Positions 1 to 8,946 of a stretch of DNA of 64,000 bases are shown here, in pieces. The notes under the pieces were generated by a model. It worked only from the letters and a program-made list of their open reading frames with translations. It did no database searches and was not told where the DNA came from. Numbering within the stretch: position 1 is the first letter of the stretch; every line of letters begins with the position of its first letter. Source of the stretch: an uncultured Erysipelotrichaceae bacterium. Its GTDB lineage: Bacteria; Bacillota_I; Bacilli_A; Erysipelotrichales; Erysipelotrichaceae. The position numbers and the translations under genes are program-made. The DNA lies in assembly GCA_934675465.1 (NCBI GenBank), contig CAKUQM010000002.1:1-64000 (forward strand), in the 5' to 3' direction.

Positions 1-405
1 TGTGATATTTGTGGTAAGACTATATCTTCACATAAGGGTGGTGAAGCAACTTGCGCTAAGAAGAGTATATGTGAAATCTGCGGACAAGAATATGGAGAAA
101 TTTCTAAGCATTTAAATCTAAAACATATTGAAGAAACAAAAGCTACAAGCACAAGTGTTGGTAATAAGGAATATTGGTATTGCCAAGAGTGTAATAGATA
201 TTATAGTGATAAAGATGGCTTAAATGAGATATCTAAAGAAGACACTATAATTGAAAGACTTAATGATGATAATACTAATAAAGATGATGATGTAGTAGAA
301 ATAGAACATAAAGATATTAATCCTATCATATGGGTTGTTGTACCTGTTGTTGGTGTAGGTATTATAAGTGGAATAATCCTTATTATTAAAAGAGTTAAAC
401 ATTAA
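1..405 (+). CDS. C-terminal part of a membrane-anchored cysteine-rich surface protein
   Basis: The reading frame is open from the first base and ends with TAA at 403-405, giving the last 134 residues of a protein that begins outside the window. CxxC pairs (CDICGK, CEICGQ, CQECNR) look like small zinc-ribbon or zinc-finger modules. A hydrophobic segment near the end followed by KRVKH looks like a C-terminal membrane anchor. The next gene ends in the same style, so both are probably surface proteins. The spacing of 17 nt suggests co-transcription. Function is unknown. Confidence 0.7.
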   Translation, partial: CDICGKTISSHKGGEATCAKKSICEICGQEYGEISKHLNLKHIEETKATSTSVGNKEYWYCQECNRYYSDKDGLNEISKEDTIIERLNDDNTNKDDDVVEIEHKDINPIIWVVVPVVGVGIISGIILIIKRVKH

Positions 406-422
406 TACTGGAGGAACTTGAA

Positions 423-2558
423 ATGAGAAAACAAATGCTTAGTATCCTGCTTTCCCTATGCATGATTCTTTTGTTTATACCAACAGGAATATTTGCTGAT
501 GGTGAATCTAATAAAAATATAAGCCTTGGGTTAAGTGCTCTTAAAAACAATCAAGATAGCTTTTTGTATTTTGGAAATTATAAACAATTTAGCGATGGAA
601 CTGGCTTTTTATATCCTGAACCCATTAAGTGGCGCGTTTTGTCTAATGAAAATAATACTGCATGGCTTCTTTCTGATAAGATTCTTGATGTTTATTATTA
701 TCATAACGAAAATAGCATCAATGTGAGTGTTTATTGGAAAGATACTTTAATGAAGAAATGGTTAAATAGTGAGGATTCAACAGGAGGCTTCTCTGATAAA
801 GCATTTAGTTCTAAAGAACTAGATACAATTTTATTAAAAAGTGCAGATTTGGGGAAGGTTATGCTTCTTTCTGATAAAGAGGTAAAAAATTCATCATGGT
901 CTTCAAATAAGAGGACAATTCTGCCAAGTGTTGATACTGCTTTCGCAAGGGGTGGTGGTACAATAAATCAAACTAAGGGTGCTGATTGTTATATTTTGCG
1001 TAGCGATAATCCTGATGATTATTTAGATATTATTAAGAATGATGGCAGCTATGATTTTAGTATTTTTGATGCTGGTATGGCATTTGGTGTTCGCCCATCA
1101 ATGTATCTAGATAATCCAAAAGTCTTATTTACATCACCTGCTAGTGGAGGCAAAACCGAGTCAGGTTTAACTTCTGTTTCCGATTATAGTAGAAATGAAT
1201 ATAAACTTACAGTATTGGATGCTGATAGAAATAACTTTCTAGTAACAAAGAAGTCTCAATCAGGAAGTACTATTCAATTTGATTATGATCTTGCGAAAAC
1301 AGGTAATAAAGAATTTATTTCGGCAATGATAGTTAATGGTGATACTGTAAAGTATTATGGAAGAATAAAGAATGTCAATGTTGAAAGTGGTACTCTATCT
1401 CTTTCTATTCCAAGTACTGTAGATGCAAATAATGGTGATCGTTTGTTTGTGTTTAATGAACAATGCAATGGTGATTATAAGACAGATTATGCTAGTCCGT
1501 TGCGGGAACTTTCTCTTGAAAATTCAAGTTCTAACATGCCTTTACTTCAAATTAATTCTGTAACTAACGAATGGGAAGTTTCTTATGATAATGGTGTAAC
1601 TTGGACTTCATTAAATGTTAAAGCTACTGGTGATAAAGGGGATAAAGGTGATACGGGCGCTTCTGGAATGGATGGAGCTAACGGTGCTGATGGGAAAGAC
1701 GGTATAACGCCTATGCTTAAAGTTGGTGATGATAATATGTGGCATGTCTCTTATGATAATGGAAATGTTTGGACTTCACTTGGTGTAAAAGCAACCGGAG
1801 CAAAAGGTGATAAAGGAGACACTGGAGCTTCTGGAAAAGATGGACTAATTCCGCATATTGGTATAAATGGAAATTGGTGGTTAGATAATACAGATACAGG
1901 TGTGCAAGCTTCTGTTAAAGGAGATCAAGGTGAAAATGGAATCACGCCACAGCTAAAAATAGATGATGGCAATATATGGTCTGTTTCTTATGATGGGGGA
2001 CAAACTTGGGCATCTCTTAATGTTAAAGCCACTGGTGATACAGGCGCTTCTGGAAGAGATGGAATCAATGGTATTGATGGCAAAGATGGTATAACACCTA
2101 TGCTTAAAGTTGGTGATAATAATTTGTGGCATATTTCTTATGATAGTGGAAATACTTGGATGTCACTTGGTACAAAAGCAACTGGTGATGTTGGTATAAG
2201 AGGGGAAAAAGGTGATACTGGATTATCTGGTAAAGATGGAAGTAATGGTGTAGATGGTGAAAATGGAGTAGGAATTTCTAACGCAAATATTAATGCAGAG
2301 GGAGAACTTATTCTTACTTATACTAATGGCGCATCTATTAATCTTGGAAGAGTTGTCGGTGAAGACGGCTTAACACCTTATATTGGTGATAATGGAAATT
2401 GGTGGCTTGGTGAAAAGGATACTGGAGTAAGCTCTATTGCGGTCTTAGGAAGTGATTTGCTTAGTTCTCCTGTCATAATTACTATTGGAACTATTGCTGG
2501 ACTTGCTTTTATTAGTAATGTTGGTTTAATTCTATATATTGTATTTAAAAAGAAATAG
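423..2558 (+). CDS. Secreted, membrane-anchored collagen-like repeat protein with DUF6273-like domain
   Basis: This is a 711-residue surface protein. Residues 1-25 are a signal peptide with a likely cut after IFA. Residues about 46-235 resemble DUF6273 (an 'IKWRVL' core and a 'GVRPSMYLD' end). From about residue 375 onward, several modules of the type 'WxVSYDxGxTWxSLxxKATG' alternate with Gly-X-Y runs such as GDKGDKGDTGASG. Two 'NGNWWLxxxDTGV' modules, similar to DUF4988-type repeats, are interspersed. A transmembrane segment (about 683-708) and KKK end the protein. It is probably a displayed stalk or adhesin; the ligand is unknown. AGGA lies about 10 nt upstream of the ATG. Confidence 0.8.
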   Translation: MRKQMLSILLSLCMILLFIPTGIFADGESNKNISLGLSALKNNQDSFLYFGNYKQFSDGTGFLYPEPIKWRVLSNENNTAWLLSDKILDVYYYHNENSINVSVYWKDTLMKKWLNSEDSTGGFSDKAFSSKELDTILLKSADLGKVMLLSDKEVKNSSWSSNKRTILPSVDTAFARGGGTINQTKGADCYILRSDNPDDYLDIIKNDGSYDFSIFDAGMAFGVRPSMYLDNPKVLFTSPASGGKTESGLTSVSDYSRNEYKLTVLDADRNNFLVTKKSQSGSTIQFDYDLAKTGNKEFISAMIVNGDTVKYYGRIKNVNVESGTLSLSIPSTVDANNGDRLFVFNEQCNGDYKTDYASPLRELSLENSSSNMPLLQINSVTNEWEVSYDNGVTWTSLNVKATGDKGDKGDTGASGMDGANGADGKDGITPMLKVGDDNMWHVSYDNGNVWTSLGVKATGAKGDKGDTGASGKDGLIPHIGINGNWWLDNTDTGVQASVKGDQGENGITPQLKIDDGNIWSVSYDGGQTWASLNVKATGDTGASGRDGINGIDGKDGITPMLKVGDNNLWHISYDSGNTWMSLGTKATGDVGIRGEKGDTGLSGKDGSNGVDGENGVGISNANINAEGELILTYTNGASINLGRVVGEDGLTPYIGDNGNWWLGEKDTGVSSIAVLGSDLLSSPVIITIGTIAGLAFISNVGLILYIVFKKK

Positions 2559-2573
2559 ATAATATCTAATCAT

Positions 2574-2607
2574 AAAAATCAGTGGTATACGTATCGCTGA
2601 TTTTTTT
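2574..2607 (+). terminator. Rho-independent terminator after the collagen-like gene
   Basis: AAAAATCAG (2574-2582) pairs with CTGATTTTT (2597-2605) and a T run follows. It closes the surface-protein transcript. Confidence 0.8.
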
Positions 2608-2709
2608 AAATGGAAATCATTATTTGTAGAAGTGTGCTAATGATTTTTTAAAATATTAAGGAATTTTCTCTTTGTACGGCAATAAAGAAGTATAAGGAGA
2701 AAATTATAA

Positions 2710-4503
2710 ATGGATAAAGAAAGAATATTGGAACAAGCGGGCTCGAATCTAAAAAGGACAAAATTAACGATTGATGAGATTAGAGAATTAATAAAAAAGG
2801 GTGAAAAAGTAGACGTTGAGTTCAAAGAATCTAGAGTGGCTTTAAACAAGGATGTTTTTGATACAGTCTGCTCTTTTAGTAATAGGAATGGTGGTCATAT
2901 ATTTTTAGGGGTTAATGATCAAAAGGAAATTGTTGGAGTAAAAGAAGATAAGGTTGATAAGATTATTAAAGATTTTACAAATTCTATAAATAGTCCTCAG
3001 AAATTATATCCACCTCTATATCTTATTCCTGAGGTTTTTGATATTGATGGTAAGAAAGTAATCTATATTAGAGTGCCAGAAGGAACACAAGTCTATAGGC
3101 ATAATGGAAGAATTTTTGATAGGTCTTATGAAGGGGATATTAATATTACTAATCATGCAGATTTAGTTTTTAAATTGTATGCAAGAAAACAAAGCAGCTA
3201 CTTTGTTAATAAGGTATATCCAAACTTAGACATAAGTTTCTTGGATTCTACTGTTATTGAAAAAGCAAGGAAAATGGCGGTTGTTAGAAATGAAAATCAT
3301 GCTTGGGGCAGTATGGATAATGAAGAACTTCTAAGAAGTGCTAACTTAATTTTAGTTGATCCTGATACAAAAACAGAAGGGATTACTTTAGCAGCTATCT
3401 TACTATTTGGAAAAGAAAATACTATTATGTCAGTTTTGCCACAGCATAAGACTGATGCGATTTTTAGAGTAGAAAATAAAGATAGATATGATGATAGAGA
3501 TGTTATCACAACCAATCTAATTGATAGTTATGAAAGACTAATATCTTTTGGTCAAAAACATTTAAATGATCTATTTGTTTTGGATGGGATTGTTAATGTT
3601 AACGCTAGAGATAGAATTCTTAGAGAGATTGTTTCTAATACATTAGCACATAGAGATTATTCAAGTGGCTTTCCGGCAAAAATGATTATTGATGATGAAA
3701 AGATTGTGATAGAAAATAGTAATTTATCTCATGGAATAGGCCCACTAGATATACAAAAATTTGAACCTTTTCCTAAAAATCCATCCATATCAAAAGTATT
3801 TAGAGAGATTGGACTTGCAGATGAGCTAGGTTCAGGTATGAGAAACACATATAAGTACACACAACTGTACTCGAAACAACAGCCATTATTTGAAGAGGGT
3901 GATATATTTAGAACAATTATTCCTTTAAAAAGGATTGCAACTCAAAAAGTAGGAGTGGAAAGTGATACTCACGATGATACTCACGGTGATACTCAAGAAA
4001 AAATAATAAGAATGATAGAAACAAATCCAAAAGTATCAACAGCGGATATTGCGAAAGAATTGAGGCTTGGTATTGCGACTGTTAAGCGTAAAATTAAAAA
4101 AATACCAAATATATCATATGTAGGAAGTGGTAACAACGGTCACTGGGAAAGGGTGTGTGTAGAAATTGATACTCAAGGTGTCGCTCAAGGTGTCGCTCAA
4201 GGTGTCGCTCAAGGTGTCGCTCAAGACAAAAATACACTTATAGAGTTTATTAAAGAGAAAGTGAGAGATAATGACAGAATCACAAGAAAGGAAATCGCTG
4301 ATGAAGCGGGAGTTAGCCTAAAGACAATAGAAAGAATTATAAAAGAAATGGATGATTTAAGGTATGTAGGAAGTGGCTATAGTGGTCACTGGGAAAGGAT
4401 GTGGGCAGAAAATGTCCCTCAAAATGTCCCTCAAGGTGATACTCAAAGTGATATTCATGATACTCAAGATGATACCGAAGATGATACTCAAGAAAGAAAA
4501 TAA
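2710..4503 (+). CDS. AlbA_2/HATPase_c_4-type transcriptional regulator with variable C-terminal repeats
   Basis: The 597-residue protein starts at an ATG preceded by AAGGAG. Residues about 25-130 match the AlbA_2 (Schlafen-like) DNA-binding domain (VEFKES, NRNGGHIFLGV). Residues about 270-390 match HATPase_c_4 (REIVSNTLAHRDYS, GSGMRNTY). The C-terminal third holds two winged-helix segments that both end in 'YVGSG..GHWERxxxE'. They are separated by low-complexity strings of GVAQ, DDTH and NVPQ. The family is annotated as predicted transcriptional regulators or divergent ATPases. The target is unknown. Lys codons are mainly AAA, unlike the nearby core genes. Confidence 0.8.
   Translation: MDKERILEQAGSNLKRTKLTIDEIRELIKKGEKVDVEFKESRVALNKDVFDTVCSFSNRNGGHIFLGVNDQKEIVGVKEDKVDKIIKDFTNSINSPQKLYPPLYLIPEVFDIDGKKVIYIRVPEGTQVYRHNGRIFDRSYEGDINITNHADLVFKLYARKQSSYFVNKVYPNLDISFLDSTVIEKARKMAVVRNENHAWGSMDNEELLRSANLILVDPDTKTEGITLAAILLFGKENTIMSVLPQHKTDAIFRVENKDRYDDRDVITTNLIDSYERLISFGQKHLNDLFVLDGIVNVNARDRILREIVSNTLAHRDYSSGFPAKMIIDDEKIVIENSNLSHGIGPLDIQKFEPFPKNPSISKVFREIGLADELGSGMRNTYKYTQLYSKQQPLFEEGDIFRTIIPLKRIATQKVGVESDTHDDTHGDTQEKIIRMIETNPKVSTADIAKELRLGIATVKRKIKKIPNISYVGSGNNGHWERVCVEIDTQGVAQGVAQGVAQGVAQDKNTLIEFIKEKVRDNDRITRKEIADEAGVSLKTIERIIKEMDDLRYVGSGYSGHWERMWAENVPQNVPQGDTQSDIHDTQDDTEDDTQERK
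4177..4224 (+). repeat. Four perfect 12-bp tandem repeats coding GVAQ
   Basis: The unit GGTGTCGCTCAA occurs four times without change inside the regulator gene at 2710-4503. The period is a multiple of three, so copy-number change would lengthen or shorten the linker without shifting the frame. Confidence 0.95.
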
Positions 4504-4589
4504 GAATGATAGAATTGATTGAAAAATAAAAACAGGAGCTTTGTAAGAAGTTCCTTATAATAGCTTATCTTGGGTGTAGAATATATAGT

Positions 4590-5309
4590 ATGCTGAATGA
4601 ATTTTCTAGAAGTGAATTATTACTAGGTGAGGATAAAGTTAGTCTTTTAAAGAATAAAAGTGTAGCTGTTTTTGGTGTTGGCGGTGTTGGCGGCTATGTT
4701 GTTGAGGCTTTGGCAAGAACTGGTGTTGGTAGCCTTGATTTAATCGATAATGACACTGTTAGTTTAACTAATATTAATAGACAAATTATTGCCCTGCATT
4801 CAACTATTGGTAAAGATAAGGTTGAAGTAATGAAGGATAGGGTTTTGGATATTAATCCTAATTGTAAGGTTAATATTCATAAGACCTTCTATTTACCTGA
4901 AACGGCTAGGGAGTTTGATTTTTCATTGTATGATTATATAGTTGACGCCATTGATACAGTAGCTGGTAAATTGATGTTGATAGAAGAGGCTAAAAGATGT
5001 GGAACACCTATTATTTGTTCCTTGGGTGCGGGTAATCATTTAGATCCCTTGTCTTTTAAAGTCAGTGATATTTCTAAGACTTCAATGTGTCCACTTGCTA
5101 AGGTGATGAGACATGAACTCAAGAAAAGAAATATCAAGGATGTTAAGGTGGTTTATTCGACTGAGGAACCTATTCGGGCTCGAATCTGTGATGATGAAGT
5201 TAGTACTAAAAGATCTATTCCAGGCAGTATAGCTTTTGTACCAAGTGTAGTTGGTTTAATTATTAGTAGTGAAGTAATTAAGGATTTAATTAATGAAGAA
5301 GTATTATAA
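4590..5309 (+). CDS. tcdA: tRNA threonylcarbamoyladenosine dehydratase
   Basis: The 239-residue protein belongs to the ThiF/E1-like superfamily. The nucleotide-binding loop GVGGVGGYV is at about residues 28-36, followed by the 'NINRQIIA' and 'VDAIDTVAGK' motifs. The CsdL/TcdA-type segment 'GAGNHLDP...VSDISKT' separates it from MoeB and ThiF. TcdA converts t6A37 to its cyclic form ct6A in ANN-decoding tRNAs, using ATP. It overlaps the next gene by 17 nt. There is no clear Shine-Dalgarno sequence; a TAGAAT box ends 7 nt before the ATG. Confidence 0.88.
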   Translation: MLNEFSRSELLLGEDKVSLLKNKSVAVFGVGGVGGYVVEALARTGVGSLDLIDNDTVSLTNINRQIIALHSTIGKDKVEVMKDRVLDINPNCKVNIHKTFYLPETAREFDFSLYDYIVDAIDTVAGKLMLIEEAKRCGTPIICSLGAGNHLDPLSFKVSDISKTSMCPLAKVMRHELKKRNIKDVKVVYSTEEPIRARICDDEVSTKRSIPGSIAFVPSVVGLIISSEVIKDLINEEVL

Positions 5310-7053
5310 GAGATATTTGATTCTATTTATTATTGGAATTGTTGCCAATGTTGTTGTTGACTATGTGCAACTATTTATTCCGGAATTCTTAGGTGATATG
5401 GTAGACATCGTTAGTTTAAATACTAACGTTATTTTCGATGATATTAAAAAGATTGTCTACAGTTTAATAATTGTAGCCTTTACCTTGTTTATAGGTAGAA
5501 TCATCATGCGTTTTACCATTTTGGTTGCTTCGGCTAAGATTGATAGAGACATCAGACATGATATGTTTCTAAAGACCGAGAGACTATCTCAAAGATATTT
5601 CCATGAGAATAAAGTTGGTAGTATCATGTCATCTTTTACAACCGATATCGAGGCTATTGGTGACTTCACTGGTTGGGGTACAGTTATGATTATCGATGCT
5701 TTATTCTTAGGAGTGATGGCATTATATAAGATGATTAAGCTAGACATGTTTCTAACTATGATTACTCTTATTCCAATGTTGGCTTTAATTGTATGGGGTA
5801 ATAAGGTAGAAAAGGCCATGAGTGATAAGTGGACTGAAAGACAAAAGAGTTTTGATAAGTTGTTTGATTTCACCCAAGAGAATTTTACGGGTATTCGTGT
5901 AATTAAAGCCTTTGTAAAGGAAGCCCAAGAATTTAAAGCTTTCTCTAAAGTTGCCAAAGAAAATTCTGATGTGAACATTGACTTTGCGATGATGTCAGTA
6001 CGCTTTGACGTATGTATTGAATTATTAATTGGTGCTGTTGTTGCCTTGTTGATGGGACTAGGTGGCTCTTGTGTTTATTATTATGTAACAGGCAATCCAG
6101 TAGTTTTATTTGGACATAGCATTATTCTAACTGCAGGCAAGTTGGTTACTTTTATCGGCTATGTTGATGTGCTAATTTGGCCAATGATTGCCATGGGACA
6201 AATCTTACAAATGTTTTCTCGTTTTAAATCTTCTAGCAAGAGAGTCTTTGATTATTTAGATGAAGAAGAAGAGATTCATAATGTAGATAATCCAATTAGT
6301 TTAGATGATTGTAAAGGTGAGATTGCTTTTAATCATTTTAGTTTTATTTATCCTGATGGTAGTAATGAATCATTAAAAGACATTAGTTTTAAAATAAATC
6401 CTGGGGAACTAATCGGTGTAGTGGGAAAGATTGGCTCTGGTAAGACTACCTTAGTAAATTCATTATTGCGTTTATATAATATTGAAAAGAATCAAATCTT
6501 GATTGATGGTGTGGATATCATGGATTTAGATATTAAGAATTTAAGAGATAATATTGCCTATGTGCCACAGGATAACTTCTTATTCTCAAGTACGGTTCAA
6601 GAAAATATTGCCTTCTCTAACAAGCGAATGAGTATTGATAAGGTTAAATCAGCTGCCAATTTTGCGGATGTTCATGAGAACATTACTAACTTTAAAGATG
6701 GTTATAATACGATGACTGGTGAAAGAGGTGTTACCTTATCAGGTGGCCAGAAACAACGTATTTCAATCGCTAGAGCCTATGCCAAAGATGCACCAATTAT
6801 GATTATGGATGATTCGGTTTCGGCTGTTGATGTCAAGACCGAGGAAGCTATTTTAAGTAATATTCAAGAAAAAAGAGCTGGTAAGACAACTATTATTATT
6901 GCCTCTCGTATTTCTACTGTATCTAAGGCTGATCGTATTCTTGTGTTGAAAGATGGTGAACTAGAGGCTTTTGATAGCCCTGAGAACCTATTGAAGGTTT
7001 CACCAACTTATCAGAAGATGGTTTATCTACAAAAGCTAGAAAGTGAGCTTTAA
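5293..7053 (+). CDS. ABC exporter half-transporter, subunit with degenerate ATPase site
   Basis: This 586-residue protein has an N-terminal six-helix ABC transmembrane domain (about 1-310) and a C-terminal ATPase. Visible motifs are Walker A GKIGSGKTT (about 377), signature LSGGQ (about 482), Walker B IMIMDD (about 503) and switch region ASRIST (about 536). The catalytic Glu after Walker B is Asp, and the switch His is Ser. The following gene keeps both, which is the known pattern of heterodimeric exporters such as BmrCD or TM287/288. The start overlaps tcdA by 17 nt, and the partner follows after 2 nt. The substrate cannot be told. Confidence 0.88.
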   Translation: MKKYYKRYLILFIIGIVANVVVDYVQLFIPEFLGDMVDIVSLNTNVIFDDIKKIVYSLIIVAFTLFIGRIIMRFTILVASAKIDRDIRHDMFLKTERLSQRYFHENKVGSIMSSFTTDIEAIGDFTGWGTVMIIDALFLGVMALYKMIKLDMFLTMITLIPMLALIVWGNKVEKAMSDKWTERQKSFDKLFDFTQENFTGIRVIKAFVKEAQEFKAFSKVAKENSDVNIDFAMMSVRFDVCIELLIGAVVALLMGLGGSCVYYYVTGNPVVLFGHSIILTAGKLVTFIGYVDVLIWPMIAMGQILQMFSRFKSSSKRVFDYLDEEEEIHNVDNPISLDDCKGEIAFNHFSFIYPDGSNESLKDISFKINPGELIGVVGKIGSGKTTLVNSLLRLYNIEKNQILIDGVDIMDLDIKNLRDNIAYVPQDNFLFSSTVQENIAFSNKRMSIDKVKSAANFADVHENITNFKDGYNTMTGERGVTLSGGQKQRISIARAYAKDAPIMIMDDSVSAVDVKTEEAILSNIQEKRAGKTTIIIASRISTVSKADRILVLKDGELEAFDSPENLLKVSPTYQKMVYLQKLESEL

Positions 7054-7055
7054 TT

Positions 7056-8816
7056 ATGAACGATGAATTAGAAACATTAAAGGGTGATAAAAAGATACCC
7101 TTAAAGACTCTTATAAAGAGAACTTTAGTATATATTGGACCAGAGAAGAAGGCTTTCATCTTGTCTTTGTTGATGGTTATGGTCAATGTTATCTTAGACA
7201 TGTTATCACCACTTTTGACATCAACTTTAACTGATGAATTGGTAAGTGATAGTGTGCGTTTGAGCTTTATTATCAACATATCTATCTTAGCTTTTGTGAT
7301 AGTAGTGATAAGCCAAACTTTCTTATACATTGAATCAAAGATTCTTCAAAACTGTGGTCAAAGAATTATCTTTAGACTTCGTAATGAGATTTTTAGGCAT
7401 ATTGAGAATATGTCACTTAATCAATTTGCCCAAATGCCAGTTGGTTCTTTGGTTACAAGAGTTACTTCATATACCGCATCAATGTCTGATTTATTTACTG
7501 GTGTGTTTGTAAGAATATTGAAGGATGTTACTACTTTGATTGGCGTTTATGTAGTAATGTTTTTCATATCGCCATCACTATCTTTAGTAATGGTTGGCAT
7601 TATTATCTTAGTCTTTGTGGTATCGTTTGTTTTCTCTAAATATATTTCAGGTGTCTTTAGAAAAGAAAGAGCAGCGATTAGTGATTTGAATTCTTTCTTA
7701 TCTGAGAATATTGCAGGTATGAAATTAACTCAAATCTTTAATCAAGAAGAGAGAAAAGATGAAGAGTTTGTAGAGAAGAATAATGAAATCTATAAACAAA
7801 CAAGAGGAGTTATTAAGGGCTTTGGTATCTTTAGACCTTTAGTATCTACTATCTATAACTTGTCTGTTGCGTTAAGTTTTACATTAGGTGTTATCTTTCA
7901 TTTAACAGCTGGTGAAATTGTAGCTTTCTATTTATTCTTATCTAGATTCTTTAATCCAATCCAAGACTTGGCCGATCAGTTGAATGCTCTACAAAAAGCC
8001 TTTACCGCATCAGAACGTATATTTAATTTATTGGATGTAAAACCCGATGTATTAGATAGTGAAGATGCTCTAGAAATTGATAATTTTAAGGGACATATCG
8101 AATTTAAGAATGTTTGGTTTGCCTATGAAGGTGAAGATTGGATTTTAAAGGATGTGTCTTTCAAGATAGAACCTAAGACTACTTGTGCCTTTGTGGGGGC
8201 AACAGGTGCTGGTAAGACAACCATCTTACAACTTATTGTTCGTAACTATGAAGTTCAAAAGGGTGAGATTTTAATCGATGGTATCAACATCAATAAGATT
8301 AAGATATCTTGTTTAAGAAGAGCGATTGGCCAGATGTTACAAGATGTCTTCTTATTCTCTGGTTCTATAGCTTCTAATATTACTTTACATGATGATAGAT
8401 TTTCTGATGAAGATATTATGGAAGCTTGCAAGTATGTAAATGCGAATAGTTTTATTGATAAGCTTCCTAATGGAATTAATGAAGAGATTATTGAAAAGGG
8501 TGAGAACTTGTCACAAGGTCAACGTCAATTATTGTCATTTGCGCGTACTGTTATCCATAAGCCTCAGGTTTTAATTCTAGATGAGGCAACAGCTAATATT
8601 GATACAGAGACCGAAGTCTTAATTCAAGCGTCTTTGGAGAAGATGAAGAATATTGGCACGATGTTGGTTGTGGCTCATAGATTGTCAACTATTCAACATG
8701 CTGATCAAATTATCGTCTTGCAACATGGTGAGATTATAGAGCGTGGTAATCATCAGGAATTGCTTCATAAACATGGTTATTACTATAAGCTTTATCAACT
8801 ACAATTTGAAGGCTAA
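7056..8816 (+). CDS. ABC exporter half-transporter, subunit with consensus ATPase site
   Basis: This 586-residue partner of the preceding gene has six predicted transmembrane helices followed by an ATPase. Walker A GATGAGKTT is at about 380, the Walker B LILDEA with catalytic Glu at about 504, and the switch His in VVAHRLST at about 539. Its signature is LSQGQ, whereas the partner carries LSGGQ. A heterodimer would therefore form one fully canonical site (this Walker A/B with the partner's signature) and one degenerate site. It is co-transcribed with the partner. Confidence 0.88.
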   Translation: MNDELETLKGDKKIPLKTLIKRTLVYIGPEKKAFILSLLMVMVNVILDMLSPLLTSTLTDELVSDSVRLSFIINISILAFVIVVISQTFLYIESKILQNCGQRIIFRLRNEIFRHIENMSLNQFAQMPVGSLVTRVTSYTASMSDLFTGVFVRILKDVTTLIGVYVVMFFISPSLSLVMVGIIILVFVVSFVFSKYISGVFRKERAAISDLNSFLSENIAGMKLTQIFNQEERKDEEFVEKNNEIYKQTRGVIKGFGIFRPLVSTIYNLSVALSFTLGVIFHLTAGEIVAFYLFLSRFFNPIQDLADQLNALQKAFTASERIFNLLDVKPDVLDSEDALEIDNFKGHIEFKNVWFAYEGEDWILKDVSFKIEPKTTCAFVGATGAGKTTILQLIVRNYEVQKGEILIDGININKIKISCLRRAIGQMLQDVFLFSGSIASNITLHDDRFSDEDIMEACKYVNANSFIDKLPNGINEEIIEKGENLSQGQRQLLSFARTVIHKPQVLILDEATANIDTETEVLIQASLEKMKNIGTMLVVAHRLSTIQHADQIIVLQHGEIIERGNHQELLHKHGYYYKLYQLQFEG

Positions 8817-8832
8817 AAATTTTTAAAATTTG

Positions 8833-8863
8833 TTGATTCAAGTTTTTAAAATAGTATTATAAT
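8833..8863 (+). promoter_or_regulatory. Predicted pyrG promoter
   Basis: TTGATT (8833-8838) and a perfect TATAAT (8858-8863) are separated by 19 bp. Transcription would start near 8870, upstream of the leader hairpin at 8888-8930. Confidence 0.6.
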
Positions 8864-8887
8864 TTATTCCATATTTGTTCTGTGATA

Positions 8888-8930
8888 TGGTGACTACTTG
8901 TTATATTACAAGGTTTAGTCACCATTTTTT
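8888..8930 (+). terminator. Leader terminator (likely attenuator) before pyrG
   Basis: TGGTGACTA (8888-8896) pairs perfectly with TAGTCACCA (8916-8924). An inner CTTGT/ACAAG stem extends the hairpin, and six T follow. It lies between the predicted promoter and the pyrG start, as expected for transcription attenuation. It may also stop read-through from the ABC genes. Confidence 0.75.
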
Positions 8931-8946
8931 ATTGGAGGGAAGGAAT

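Noticed and set aside
1620..2270. Direct repeats in the surface-protein gene as a CRISPR or mobile repeat
   Set aside because: They are degenerate coding repeats for Gly-X-Y and Trp-rich modules.
4177..4224. Possible CRISPR array
   Set aside because: The 12-bp units are contiguous, without spacers, and code in frame for GVAQ.
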